A DNA stretch of 64,000 bases. It comes from Akanthomyces muscarius (taxonomy: Eukaryota > Ascomycota > Sordariomycetes > Hypocreales > Cordycipitaceae). Below, one piece after another: positions 11,266 to 21,386 of the stretch (positions are counted from its first letter, which is position 1; each line of letters opens with the position of its first letter). The translations under genes and the position numbers were made by a program. Location of the stretch: assembly GCF_028009165.1 (NCBI RefSeq), contig NC_079244.1:124001-188000 (forward strand), in the 5' to 3' direction. The notes beneath the pieces are model-generated. The model was not told the origin of the DNA, searched no databases, and saw only the letters and a program-made list of their open reading frames with translations.

Positions 11266-14200
11266 CTCTCGAGAGGTAGGCGAGGCTCCTTGGCTCCTCC
11301 ACCGTCGCATCTTGTAGCCTGGTACAGAGGCCGGCCTAGCCCTTAATGGGAGCTACCGGAGAAGCCCACAAGGAAAGTTTCCGGCTCACGTTCTTCGACA
11401 TGAGATCAGACGGCACCGGCTTTACCGCAGTTAACGCTAACTGACTAGTTATTCATGGTTCCAGTCATGGTCGCAGGGCTGTGCCAGCGACGTCAGCCAC
11501 TCGAGATCAATGAACGGAATACCGGAGTCCGGGTTCGCAGATTTTCGAGCATCGAAGTATCCAAATCCCATAGAAGATGTCGCAACATACTTGTCACTAG
11601 CTGAAGTCCTTCTGTTGAGAAAGTATCACTTCGAGCAACGCCAATCACCCGCTTGTTGGGGTCTCCCAAAGGCTGTTGGCGCTGGAGCACAAAAGTAACC
11701 CGCGTCAGCCTGGGCCAGAGTTCATGTAGCCCCTGTGGAAGTGGAGTGGACACTCATGAATATCAAACAGAATTAATAACGCCTAACGCCGAGCTTATAA
11801 CACAGAAGCTGAGGATATATTCGAAATTGCGCTACAATTTCGAGAGCGAGGGTTAGTCGGATCTGCCAGCCCAAAACCGCCACTACCGATGGCTGTCCAA
11901 AGTTCAATTTATTGTTTGTAGCTGCCAAAACGTCATGATGATGGGAAGTTCAAACCCTTCAATTACTGTGAGCTTTTGGTTTCATTCTTCGAGCTGCCCA
12001 TTTCGTTGTCAACTACACAGTTCATCCCCCAAAGCAAACTCGTTTTACTTGTACCGGAACGTAGTGGTGTACCACCCGCCCACCGCAACAATGTCCACAC
12101 CGGGACTCGGTCTTCTTCAGTAGTCCGGCGCAGCTTCCTCAGGCTGTTCAAAAAAAATTAAACCATTGCCGGCATCGTTCAGATGGACATTTCGACACGG
12201 TCAGGGAAAGCCTGCAAGCCCGCCAAAGTATAGAACTTAGGGCAACGCCATCTGACATCTGTAGGGCTGGCTAGCCTGGGCGCTATGCTTCCGCCAGAAT
12301 AGTGCAGAGCACTTCCTCATTTTTGTGGGGAGCAGAGCGATGAGCTGTCGCGATGACGGCGTCGTCTTGGCTGTAGCATTGTGTGGCACAGAAGCTAGGA
12401 GGAAGTAGTGGAATTGCGCGTTGTGTAATTCACATCTCCTCGAATACCCCCAATGCGAGTCCATCTGCTCACACGGACTACACAGTAGCATGTGCTTTAC
12501 ATCTAACTTCACCATTAGTGCTCTAAGGCTTTGGGATTGGGTCTATTTCCCGTGAAACAAAAAAGAGCACATGGATAAAATCAGCAATGACTTTGCTTAT
12601 TTTACCTAGTTATGCTAGTAAGTATTTGCCCGTCTTTTATCCTTGTTTTTTTTCTCTCCTCTTCTTGTCATTCTTTTTGTAGTCCTCTCTTTTCTCTCTT
12701 TCTATAGTAGCCAAAACCCACGACGTCTTGTTTTGCGACACCTGCCTACAGACCTCATTGGTCACATTACCACCAGCACATGCAAGTTCAAGCGTTCTTG
12801 TCATTTACTGGCCAATGAGGGCAGGTTCAAACGCCCTTTTGCAAATTGCGACACACCTGTGTCACCCTACAGACGGCCCCTCCCAGACGCGAGGCTGCCC
12901 GAAATATACTGCCTCCCAAGCCGACAATTCTACTCGATAATCGCAATGCTTCCGGGAAGGCTTGCGGAATATCCATTTTCTACCCCACCCAGGAGATACT
13001 TTGAAAGGGTGTTTACGGAGTTTCTGATCATGGCTCAACACAGAGGGAGGGTATAAATGGACTCCGAGAAGGAGTCCATCCGCTGTGTGGAACACACGGG
13101 AACCACTTCATAAAATCCTGGCGGCCCTTCACACAATGCATCGCACTAAAGCGATTTTTTCTCGTTTCATGAATCTGCCATTACATCATTGTACTGGTAC
13201 CCACATCATTTCGTTGTCGACAAACCCCATTAAAGCCGATGCCATTGTTCTTTGACAACATAAATTACGGTGTCGGTGAAATGCAAACCATAGTTCTACA
13301 GATAAGGGCTTGGGATTATCTTTCGCTGCTGTGCTAGATTCCACGGATTGGTACTTTGAAAAACAAGACGGTGTATGTGACATTGCACGCCAAACTGATG
13401 CTGCGAGATTAAAGTGTGCTGACCTAGGCTGTTACTCTTCATCCGCTGCACCTCTTCGCCGCATCCTCTATATCCATTGCGCCGGAGTCAGAATATTCCA
13501 TTAACGCTTCTGGATTTTACAGTAACGACACCTAAGGACCGCCAGAAAGGTGCCATCATGTCATGGCGGAACTTGAGCGAGTTGCAGATAGCTAGCTATT
13601 GTGCGACACAAGGTATTAGCCATCGTCGAGTCGAGGTAGCACTCCCACGTAGAGCTCAGTTCTCTTCACCAATGCTTCCTTTGGTGACGCGTCCAGACGC
13701 AGCCCCAACAGCCCAACCCTCTCTTATGCTCATGATGGTAGCTACCAGTCCCCATAGGCCAGTGGCTGCATGCCACTAGTAATCCATATGGCCACTCCGT
13801 GCAGTCAAAGCTGCTAGAGTCGTTCTCCTAAATTACTCTCTATCGCACATGGCTCAGCATTTTGGGCAGCTTGTACAATCCGTGAAAGGGTTGCAATATT
13901 GATTGAGACAGGCTGTGTTCCTCCAATATGGTACTCGCTGGTGTACAGCTAAAGAAAAAATCACCAGTGTTTCTGACATTATCCAACGAAATGGCACCCG
14001 ATCTGGCAGAGCTCCCAATGCCTACTGAAACCCGTTCTCGTCGTTTTAAGCATGACATGTGGAGAATCTCCATGAGTTTCACACAACACCTTTCCTCTTC
14101 CTCGTTGTTGAATCACGAGATCTCAAGCCAGGGCTCTGCCACACCCTCAAGATTCTTTCGACCAGTCCTTGTTCCAACGTCGGGCAATCCTGGGCGCTGG

Positions 14201-14814
14201 CACGGACACCGTTTGTACACACGGCGTTCGGCTGTTGTGCGTTTCTCTAGCACGGAGCAGTGCCGGACGCTAGCGGTCATTAGGTTCTGGAAATGCCGAG
14301 TGGATTTCTAGTAGCGAGCTTCTGTATTGGGAAGGTCAACCGCTACAGCCGGCAGTCCGGCATCGGCGTGTAGCTACTGAAACAGCTCGGTTGGTTTTCC
14401 ATCCCCTAATACTTCCGAATAATCTAACTTCTTGCGCGTATTCTGCTTAACTTTGAATATCGGCATACGAGGATCTGTGCTGCTGTTGACAGCCTGCGCC
14501 CTGCCTGGTTGGAATTACTAGCGCATTGCCGACCGTCAGTACGGGCCGAATGTGTCAGGCAATTGACAAACGTTTCTCACTACCACAATAAGACGCTGGC
14601 AATTATGGGTGAATAATAACTGTGACCAACCGGCGAGTCATCAAAATGTGTCGATATGAAAATTGCCGTGATAATCCTGCCATAATAGGAAGCCACAGGA
14701 CGACTTCAGCTCATACCCTTTCTACCTGCTTATAGCAGTAAAGCAAAAGATGGGGGCCATTGGGAGCACTCGATAACTGGCTGTATTCCAGAATGCTTCA
14801 TCATGTACTCGAAA

Positions 14815-14828
14815 ACATATATATAAGC
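14815..14828 (+). promoter_or_regulatory. TATA box of the G1 peptidase gene
   Basis: ACATATATATAAGC lies about 120 bp upstream of the peptidase ATG (14945), with a CA-rich leader in between. It is a typical strong TATA for a secreted fungal hydrolase. Confidence 0.5.
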
Positions 14829-14944
14829 ATCGAAGACCTCGCAACAACTTGACAAATGTACTCAACGACATCCCAGATCCTACACTGCAAGTCCTTCCTT
14901 GATTTCAAGCTCAATATTGGCCAAGACAATCTACCTTCGTCAAG

Positions 14945-15682
14945 ATGTTTAAAGCTTTGATTCTTTCCCTCGCCACTATTGGCAGTGTTGTCGCCGCCCC
15001 TGCCAGCAGTAGCAACCTCGCCCATTCTGTTTCAGTCAACCAGAAACACAGACGTGACCTCACGTCTCGCGGCTGGTCTGGCGCGATTCAGGAAGCTGCG
15101 GCAGGAACTTGGAACTTCGTTCAAGGAACCGTCGTCATCCCGACCCTCAACGACTCCAATAACCCAAAAGGATCCGCTGATATTTGGGTCGGCATCGACG
15201 GCAACAACTGCGGAACCGCCATTCTGCAGACCGGAATTGTCGCTTACGGAGACGGCTCGTTCTGGGTCTGGACTGAGTGGTGGCAGTACAACATGCAGGA
15301 CTATGAAACCGACCTGACGGTGTCCGGCGGTGACACGGTTCGCATGACCGTCCATGCGACGTCCAGAACTTCTGGAACCACCACCATCGAGAATCTGACG
15401 ACTGGAAAGTCTGTCTCTCATACCTTTACCAGCGAGACCGCCTATCCCCTGTGTGAAAGCGATGCGGAGTGGATTGTCGAAGACTTCCAGGAAAACAACC
15501 AGCCTGTGCCTCTGGTCAACTGGGGTACCATTTCTTTCACTGATACCGTTGCCAAGGGTACCAATGGTCAGGTCTCGGCTGCTGGATCTGAAAAGATCAA
15601 CATCAAGATCGGCGACGACATTGTCACTCAGACTGATATTGGCAATGACGGCAAAGTCTCCGTCACTTATGTCGGAAACTAA
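14945..15682 (+). CDS. Secreted G1-family glutamic endopeptidase (eqolisin)
   Basis: Single exon, 245 aa. Residues 1-18 form a signal peptide (positively charged start, hydrophobic core, VVAAPA cleavage region). A short propeptide follows, ending near a basic KHRRD site at about 34-38. The mature part matches eqolisins (scytalidoglutamic and aspergilloglutamic peptidases): WNFVQGTVVIP, then WVGIDG with Trp81, TAILQTG with the catalytic Gln95, and DAEWIVEDF with the catalytic Glu175. The Trp-Gln spacing (14) equals that of the known enzymes and the Gln-Glu spacing (80) is close to them. These are pepstatin-insensitive acid proteases that act outside the cell at low pH. Catalytic residues are all present, so an active enzyme is expected. 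It stands alone with clear space on both sides and a TATA box. Confidence 0.95.
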   Translation: MFKALILSLATIGSVVAAPASSSNLAHSVSVNQKHRRDLTSRGWSGAIQEAAAGTWNFVQGTVVIPTLNDSNNPKGSADIWVGIDGNNCGTAILQTGIVAYGDGSFWVWTEWWQYNMQDYETDLTVSGGDTVRMTVHATSRTSGTTTIENLTTGKSVSHTFTSETAYPLCESDAEWIVEDFQENNQPVPLVNWGTISFTDTVAKGTNGQVSAAGSEKINIKIGDDIVTQTDIGNDGKVSVTYVGN

Positions 15683-16854
15683 AGGCTATACGGCTGAAAG
15701 TTGGAAGGCTTGAAAGGCACGAAAGGGACGAAAGGCTTGAAAAGCTTGGGAATGGCGTCTCGCGAGAATACTGGGGGTTGAACTTTAGCATATCTAGGTA
15801 GATCTTAAGAGAGCCGCCCGGGTTAGAGCGAATAAGTTAGTTACTATTACTTTGTCGCGCCCAACTAAGCAGATCAGATCGAGAGTGAACTACGGTGGAT
15901 TATAGCACAAGCATTATTGTTTCCAATTCGGGTTTCAAACAATGATGTATATTCTCTCAATGGAAGCGTGTAAGCGCGAAATGTATTTTCGCGATTGATG
16001 AAGTGCGGTACATTGATGTTGACTCCGGGGCAGTGATCAAGTATTTAGTGAAATACCAGAACTCTCGGCCGCCTGCAGTCCTGATGTGTTCTCCGTACAG
16101 CGCCCACTGCACCTCAATCAATGCTTCCTCCGCCGCATGCTTCATACCTTGCAGTGCTCTTGCTAAGACACCGAGCTGCGTTGCGCTTTGTACTTGCATT
16201 GGTAGTTACAGTGCCTCCAGGTAATTCCGAGCGCTAATTTATGGCGATATGGTGGCAGTTCGCTCGGAATTACCTTCAACCCAGTACTAAACCCCCCCCC
16301 CCGCCTGTTCAAGCGAGCAAGTACGCCAAGTGAGCCACAGTGGGTGTAGCGGCTGGTTAGCTGCTGGCCGTTTTTTTTAGTGCTGTTGGCTGTAGGCTTT
16401 TTCCCTCTACATTTCGCAATAGCCTCGACGCATTGACACGGAAAGCCATGCATGCTGTAACTAGTGAGTCTGTCGATAATTTTCTGGTCCCGCGGGTACC
16501 TCCTTTAGCTACTCTCAAGCAGACTACCAGTCGTGAAGAAACGTCAGTCAGCTGCCGACAGCATAGCGCCGAGACACGGCTGCACGCCATGGCGTTCTGT
16601 AGCAGACCCAAGTATAATCACAGCGCCAGCGACAGCAGCATACGCCATCCTCCTCTAGACGTGGCTTCTTGGCCAATATCTCGGCACTTGGTCGGTCCAG
16701 ACAACAAACTGTGCCAAGATGGGCTGAACAGCTGTCCTGTCTGGTGCAGGCTGGGCATCTCTTTATCTCAGTCGTCTTCCAGAAATTGCATTCCCAATGT
16801 TCTCAAATCACATTCGCGAAGAAAACATTAGAAGTCTGTGGATGAGATCTCGAA
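15683..16854. other. Intergenic, nothing recognised
   Basis: The region directly after the peptidase has short direct repeats of the type GAAAGGCWYGAAAGG (about 15708-15745). A run of C stands near 16291-16302. No coding motif is seen on either strand. Confidence 0.4.
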
Positions 16855-17130
16855 ATGGCATCGTTGCTCGCCTCGTCTACGGTCGCTGCGAGATCGATCA
16901 CGCCTGGCGTCAACGACACTGGCCTCTCGGCAGATCCCTTTTTCCAGCTGAAGCGACTCTCGGGGACTGGCAACGTTTCGGATAAGATACTGCGCGGCTT
17001 TTTCATCGGCGTCGCCATTGGCATCCCCGTTGCGTTGGCCTGCTGCTGCTGGTACCCATGCCTCCGTCGCAGTCGCCAACGACGCCGTGCTAGACAGGAC
17101 GCGGCATTCGAGGCTCTGATTCCTGCATGA
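16855..17130 (+). CDS. Small single-pass membrane protein, unknown function
   Basis: A 91-aa reading frame with an ATG start. Residues 1-45 are polar and Ser/Thr-rich. One transmembrane helix lies at about 46-70 (LRGFFIGVAIGIPVALACCCW, Cys-rich at its end), followed by a strongly basic tail (RRSRQRRRARQ) that would lie in the cytosol by the positive-inside rule. No family recognised. Codon use and the clear membrane topology favour a real gene, but the antisense frame is also open (16828-17148), so it could be spurious. Confidence 0.45.
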   Translation: MASLLASSTVAARSITPGVNDTGLSADPFFQLKRLSGTGNVSDKILRGFFIGVAIGIPVALACCCWYPCLRRSRQRRRARQDAAFEALIPA

Positions 17131-17512
17131 GTATGATGGGGACCCCATGCGCTAGCAATTAGCAAAATCGGTGCTGGAATCCATGGAATTTTGTCAGGCG
17201 TCCAACGCAAAGTCCTTTTGCCCGAGGCGCACTTGTGCTATTCATAGCCGCATAATACAGCCCGGGCCCACTGGCCGCCTCGTCGACAGCGTGGCGCAGC
17301 AGGTGCTCGCGGCCTGCGCTGTCGCGCCACGAACGTCGTCATGCTCACAATGCAACACCACCATTCTTCTTTTAGTTTCAGCGACCACGACGACTGTGCG
17401 CTTCTCGCGACTTAACGGCCTCTTCCAGCATCATCATCTACCGCTCATCATCTACATCCACTTCGAAAAGACAAAAAGCTCAACAGCAAAGCACCATAAC
17501 CAGCCACCCGTC
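17131..17512. other. Probable 5' leader of the following gene
   Basis: The frame of the next gene is open here, with an in-frame ATG at 17183. The composition (CA-rich, CATCATCATC repeats just before 17513) is leader-like, so I treat it as 5' UTR rather than coding. Confidence 0.4.
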
Positions 17513-18910
17513 ATGCTCGACGAGAGCCTCCCCACGTTTCGCTTTCAGCCCTCGTCCGACAACCCGCTACACACGCTCCTCTACTTTACACACAACGGCT
17601 CTGAGCCCGCCGCCGAGTACCTGCTGAAGCGCCCAGCCGCAAGCGATGCTAAAAATCAGTATGCGCTAGGTCTGGTGGACGTGCACTATGCCTCGGTCAT
17701 CTACGGCGAAGTGCTGATCCTGCCGCAGTGGACGCAGCCATCGCTGTCGGCGGCCGAGCTGCGCGCCCAGGGTGGCGTCTCGACGGTGGTGCCCACGACT
17801 CCCGACGTACTGCCCGTGTCGCTCTACAATCCCGACCAGACCATTCCGCTCAAGCTGCAAAAGAGCAGCTTCAAGTCGGACTCGTGGGAGTTCGAGATGC
17901 CCGAGCAGACGTTCAAGGCCCCCAGCACCTCGCAGATTGACCAGGACAGCTCATCGGGCGGGATCGCGGAACTGACCCCGAAGGTGCTCTTTCGGTGGAA
18001 GAGGGACTCGAGGCTGAGCAAAGACATGACGTGCTACCTGACGGGTCGTAGCTTCGGCGGCAAGAAGAGTAAAGAGCCCGACATCACGGTTGCAATGTAT
18101 CGCGCATCAAAAAACGAGAGTACCGTGGTTATATACGAGCCCAACATGGCGCGCGTTGAGGTTGAGGACCGAAAGGGCTTGGAGGTGGTGCTGCTGCTCA
18201 GTGCCGAGGTCATTCGTGAATTGTACCTGATGCCCAAGCAAAACCCTTTCAACACATCCGGCGCCGCGGTGCCCGTCGGCTCAGCGAAACTGCACTCCAC
18301 ACCCATCTCGTCGCCGCCGCCGCCGGGAGGAAGCCGGCCACCAACTCAAGCGGCATACGCATCGGGAGCTCTTGGCGGCCCACCGCCAGGCAGCGGACCC
18401 CGGCCCAGCTCCTCCTCCTCGCCGCCGCCGCGCCGCGATCCCCAACAACAGGCATCTATTGACGCCGAGACGAAGCGGCTGCAGGCCATGGTGGCCGACG
18501 AGGAGCGGGCGTCACGCGACCGCGACCGCCGCGACAAGGAGGAACAGCGGCGCATTCAGGCCATGCTGGAGCGGGAGGAGGAAGACCGCCGGCGGCACAA
18601 GCAGGCCGAGATAGACGAGGAGACGGAACGTCTGCGGAAGCAGTACGGTTTGCCAGCGGACACGCCCTCACTGCCGCCACGACCTGGGGGCCAGGGAGGC
18701 GGCCAGTGGTTTGGTGGCCAGTCGGGACAAGCTGTGCCGCCGCGGTCGAGTAGCACAGGACCGTCGGGGAGTGGTTATACTATGCCGTCGCAGCAGGCAC
18801 AGCAGCAGCATGGTCGGGCGTACAAGTTTGGCACGGCGCTGGGGTCGTTGCTCCATGGCAAGGATGATAAGGAACAAAAGGTGAATAAGAAGCGCAGCGT
18901 ACATTTCTAG
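17513..18910 (+). CDS. Conserved fungal protein with proline-rich linker and charged coiled coil, unknown function
   Basis: Single exon, 465 aa from ATG 17513; an in-frame ATG at 17183 would add 110 residues of low-complexity sequence. Residues about 1-250 look like a folded domain (LPTFRFQPSSDNPLHTLLYF at the start, later a VLFRWKRDSRLSKDMTCYL segment and IYEPNMARVEVEDRKGLEVV). A proline/glycine/serine-rich linker follows at about 260-315. A highly charged coiled coil runs from about 320 to 385, with repeated DEET.RL and EEERRRRIQAM-type heptads. A Gly/Gln-rich tail ends in basic residues (KKRSVHF). No signal peptide or membrane segment. I do not recognise a named family; the layout suggests a cytoplasmic scaffold or trafficking protein, which is inference only. 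Confidence 0.75.
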   Translation: MLDESLPTFRFQPSSDNPLHTLLYFTHNGSEPAAEYLLKRPAASDAKNQYALGLVDVHYASVIYGEVLILPQWTQPSLSAAELRAQGGVSTVVPTTPDVLPVSLYNPDQTIPLKLQKSSFKSDSWEFEMPEQTFKAPSTSQIDQDSSSGGIAELTPKVLFRWKRDSRLSKDMTCYLTGRSFGGKKSKEPDITVAMYRASKNESTVVIYEPNMARVEVEDRKGLEVVLLLSAEVIRELYLMPKQNPFNTSGAAVPVGSAKLHSTPISSPPPPGGSRPPTQAAYASGALGGPPPGSGPRPSSSSSPPPRRDPQQQASIDAETKRLQAMVADEERASRDRDRRDKEEQRRIQAMLEREEEDRRRHKQAEIDEETERLRKQYGLPADTPSLPPRPGGQGGGQWFGGQSGQAVPPRSSSTGPSGSGYTMPSQQAQQQHGRAYKFGTALGSLLHGKDDKEQKVNKKRSVHF

Positions 18911-19410
18911 GATATAACGAATACATGACATGACATACATAGAATATCATCTGAATAGGAATTCTGCATGTGAATTAGATGGATTTTGCAGACACGCGAC
19001 CATGAGTATCTTTGACAAGTGGCTATGTACCCCCTGCACAATATGTGTACCACGGAGGTGCCGCGAAGCAACAGAATATCGGTAGGCCGTTGCCGAGGCT
19101 CTACCACACAGCAGATTTGAACAGACCAGGGCACGCTCGTTGAGTTGCAGAAATATTATAGTATTATTAGAGGTATATATGTAGATGTATTATAGTTCCA
19201 GAGTCATATTTTCCTCGTCCAGGAACAGAAGAATGAAAACTTTTGGTTGTCCGTTTTTCCCAATGCATGTGTGCGTTTTGTTTCAAAAGATCGTAAGTCG
19301 TCAAGAGCAACAAGGCTCCGTGGCGTGTTGCGTCCAAAAAGAACGGGTTTGGCAGTCTGCTTCTTTGGGCAAGTCTGCATGTCCATGAAGACGGAACAGA
19401 TTCGCTTCCC
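18911..19410. other. Convergent 3' region, no gene seen
   Basis: It lies between the ends of two converging genes. It is AT-richer than its flanks around 18930-19200 and probably holds both 3' UTRs. Confidence 0.4.
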
Positions 19411-19653
19411 TTACAGGAGGCGCCCGTTCATGCTCATCTTGACGGCCGAGTGCAGCGGGTCAAACTGCTTCTTCTCCTTCTTCTTGGGCGCCGGTGAGGC
19501 GGAGCGCGAGGGAGCGGCCGAGGTGGAGGCGGAGGTGGTGTCGACGACCGAGTTCTTGCGAGACGAGGCAGCGCTGTTGATGCGGTTGACCTCGCGGCGC
19601 TTCTCGGCGGACATGAGGTAGGGGGTAATGTAAACGAGCTCGGCAGAGTACAT
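19411..19653 (-). CDS. Small basic Ser/Lys-rich protein, unknown function
   Basis: An 80-aa single-exon frame on the minus strand with an ATG start at 19651-19653. It begins with a short hydrophobic stretch (SAELVYITPYLM), has a basic segment SAEKRREVNRINSAASSRKN, a Ser/Thr/Ala-rich centre, a lysine cluster (PKKKEKKQFDP) and a compact end (LHSAVKMSMNGRLL). The ends look conserved-like and the middle disordered, as in small fungal proteins of unknown role. A pyrimidine-rich leader with CA/CACACA repeats precedes it (19655-19790). No family recognised. Confidence 0.55.
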   Translation of the reverse strand: MYSAELVYITPYLMSAEKRREVNRINSAASSRKNSVVDTTSASTSAAPSRSASPAPKKKEKKQFDPLHSAVKMSMNGRLL

Positions 19654-21386
19654 TTTGGGCAGTTTTTGTTGTTTTCTTGTTTTCTTGAAAAGAAAGTGAA
19701 GAGTGTATTGTGTTTGTATGTGCGTGTGGTTTGTAAAGGCTGTTTGTGTGTGTGCCGTGTGTGTAAGTGGTGATGCTGATGATGATGGAAGCTGGTATGA
19801 TGGGGAGGTTGTCAGCAGAGCTATATATACACAATTGAATCAGAGTCCAATTTGGTAGCTTCTGCTAGCGACTTTCTTCACTTACACGAGGCAACCTGAA
19901 AATTCTCATCCCTGGCAAGCTATCCGATCATCACCGTCTTAAGCCGCAGGTACACACCACAATTGCGGCGCTCGGCATCGGTGGATCCCACGGGATCGTT
20001 GAAAAAATCCATAGATTCCACCTTTTTTTTTATTTTTTCCTGCGTCAGGTGCCTGTCAACCTGGGAACGTGCCTGGCAGTGCCCGCCTTGGCCGCCGAGG
20101 AAACAAAAACTTTTTTTAGGCACTCGGCCGATGAGCTGCCCTGGCTCGGAGCCCACTCACACGAACCACATGGCGGACGCACGATGGTGCCATCTAGCCC
20201 ATCCAGGTCATCCCAAGTGAAGCTATATTGATACCAAGTGGTGTTGCCTTTCCACTTTACGGATGTCAGGAAAAGCGGTCGACAAAGTGAGCGTGTAGCC
20301 ATGTGGTGATGCCAGAGCACGTTGACGCGGCTCAGGGGACACTTTTCTCGCAGACGGTAGGTACTTGCTGCAGGAAGCGGTGTCACGGCTGCATGGTCCA
20401 GATGATGCTGTCCAATCGCTTCTCGACAAGCTCGCCCATGGTTGAAACTCTCGTCGCCTCTCGTATCTTCTACAACTCATCACTTTGCTTCTTCCTGTAA
20501 TTCGGCCCGTCGCCACTCTTCTCAGGGTCGCATTCATGGCTACAACGGCAAAACGGTGACGCCAGCCACTCAAACCACTGTCTCTCATCCATGCAGGTTC
20601 ACGCACCGCTACTGCAACCCAAGGGAGAAGAGAGAATTTTTTCTTTCGTTGCTTTGCTAAGAATAACAAAACGCCGCCGGAAAGGCAAGGCGATGCCGCA
20701 TGCAAGGACTCTGATCCAGGCTCGATCCTTTTATCCCCTCGACATCCTTGTCAACCTGCAGCCTAAGAAAACTCTAGCATGCTTGTAATAACCAGCCAAC
20801 CAGCATCGAAACGAGTTCTCAACACCCAATCAAAGGGCAAGACGGCTTCACTTGCACCCGTCGTCGGCACACACCAAGTGGAGGCCCTGACGGGTCCAGC
20901 CGGTACCCATGTGTGCTGTTGTGGCTTCTGTCGTCGAACCGGTCATGGCGCGAGCTAACAGAGTTTTTTTTTTTTTTGGAGGTTGCTGCCTGTTGAGTCC
21001 GAGCGCCGAGCACCGAGCCACGCAAGGAGGGAGCATGGCCTCGCAGCTCCAGCTGAGCCGTGTAAGTCGACAAGAAGAAAAGAATTGTATTTTCCAGCCG
21101 AACTTTTGTTCTTTTCTGCTGAAAATAAACTAATGAAATTAACGTGCAAGCTTGCTATTTTCCCTGCTGCCGTAATGAATTACCAAAAAAACCACTCATA
21201 AAGAAAAAAGAACAACGTGAGAGTATCCGCAAAACCTTGCGCCCTTTCCATCCCGAACAGCTCAGTGAGCAAGTAACCACCCAAAATAAGTACTCCTACA
21301 GCCCATCGCAATAGTCCATGTTCAATGGACGACGTCCGATCTTGAAAAGGGCGTTAACTAAGACGCCGCCGCTCTGGCTTGGAAAG
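19654..21386. other. Intergenic, nothing recognised
   Basis: It begins with the CA-rich leader of the small protein (to about 19830). Poly-T tracts stand near 20021-20037 and 20964-20977. Open frames on both strands overlap each other and show no motif. Confidence 0.4.

Larger units (their letters stand above)
11129..14944. other. Gene-poor stretch with possible coding relics
   Basis: No complete gene could be built. Two minus-strand stretches look coding-like but broken. At 11430-11600 a frame ends in FIDLEWLTSL...HDWNHE. At about 12060-12515 a frame is open except for stops at about 12235, 12210 and 12120, ending in VDIVAVGGWYTTTF. Neither matches a family I recognise. Other open frames here (12643-13056, 13477-13779, 13840-14082) carry no motif and are not called. 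Confidence 0.35.

Noticed and set aside
12643..13056. 137-codon plus-strand open frame
   Set aside because: Low-complexity start, no motif and no splice partner; antisense also open.
17183..17512. N-terminal extension of the coiled-coil protein from ATG 17183
   Set aside because: In frame, but the sequence is leader-like (CA-rich repeats, low-complexity peptide); the ATG at 17513 starts a better-looking protein.
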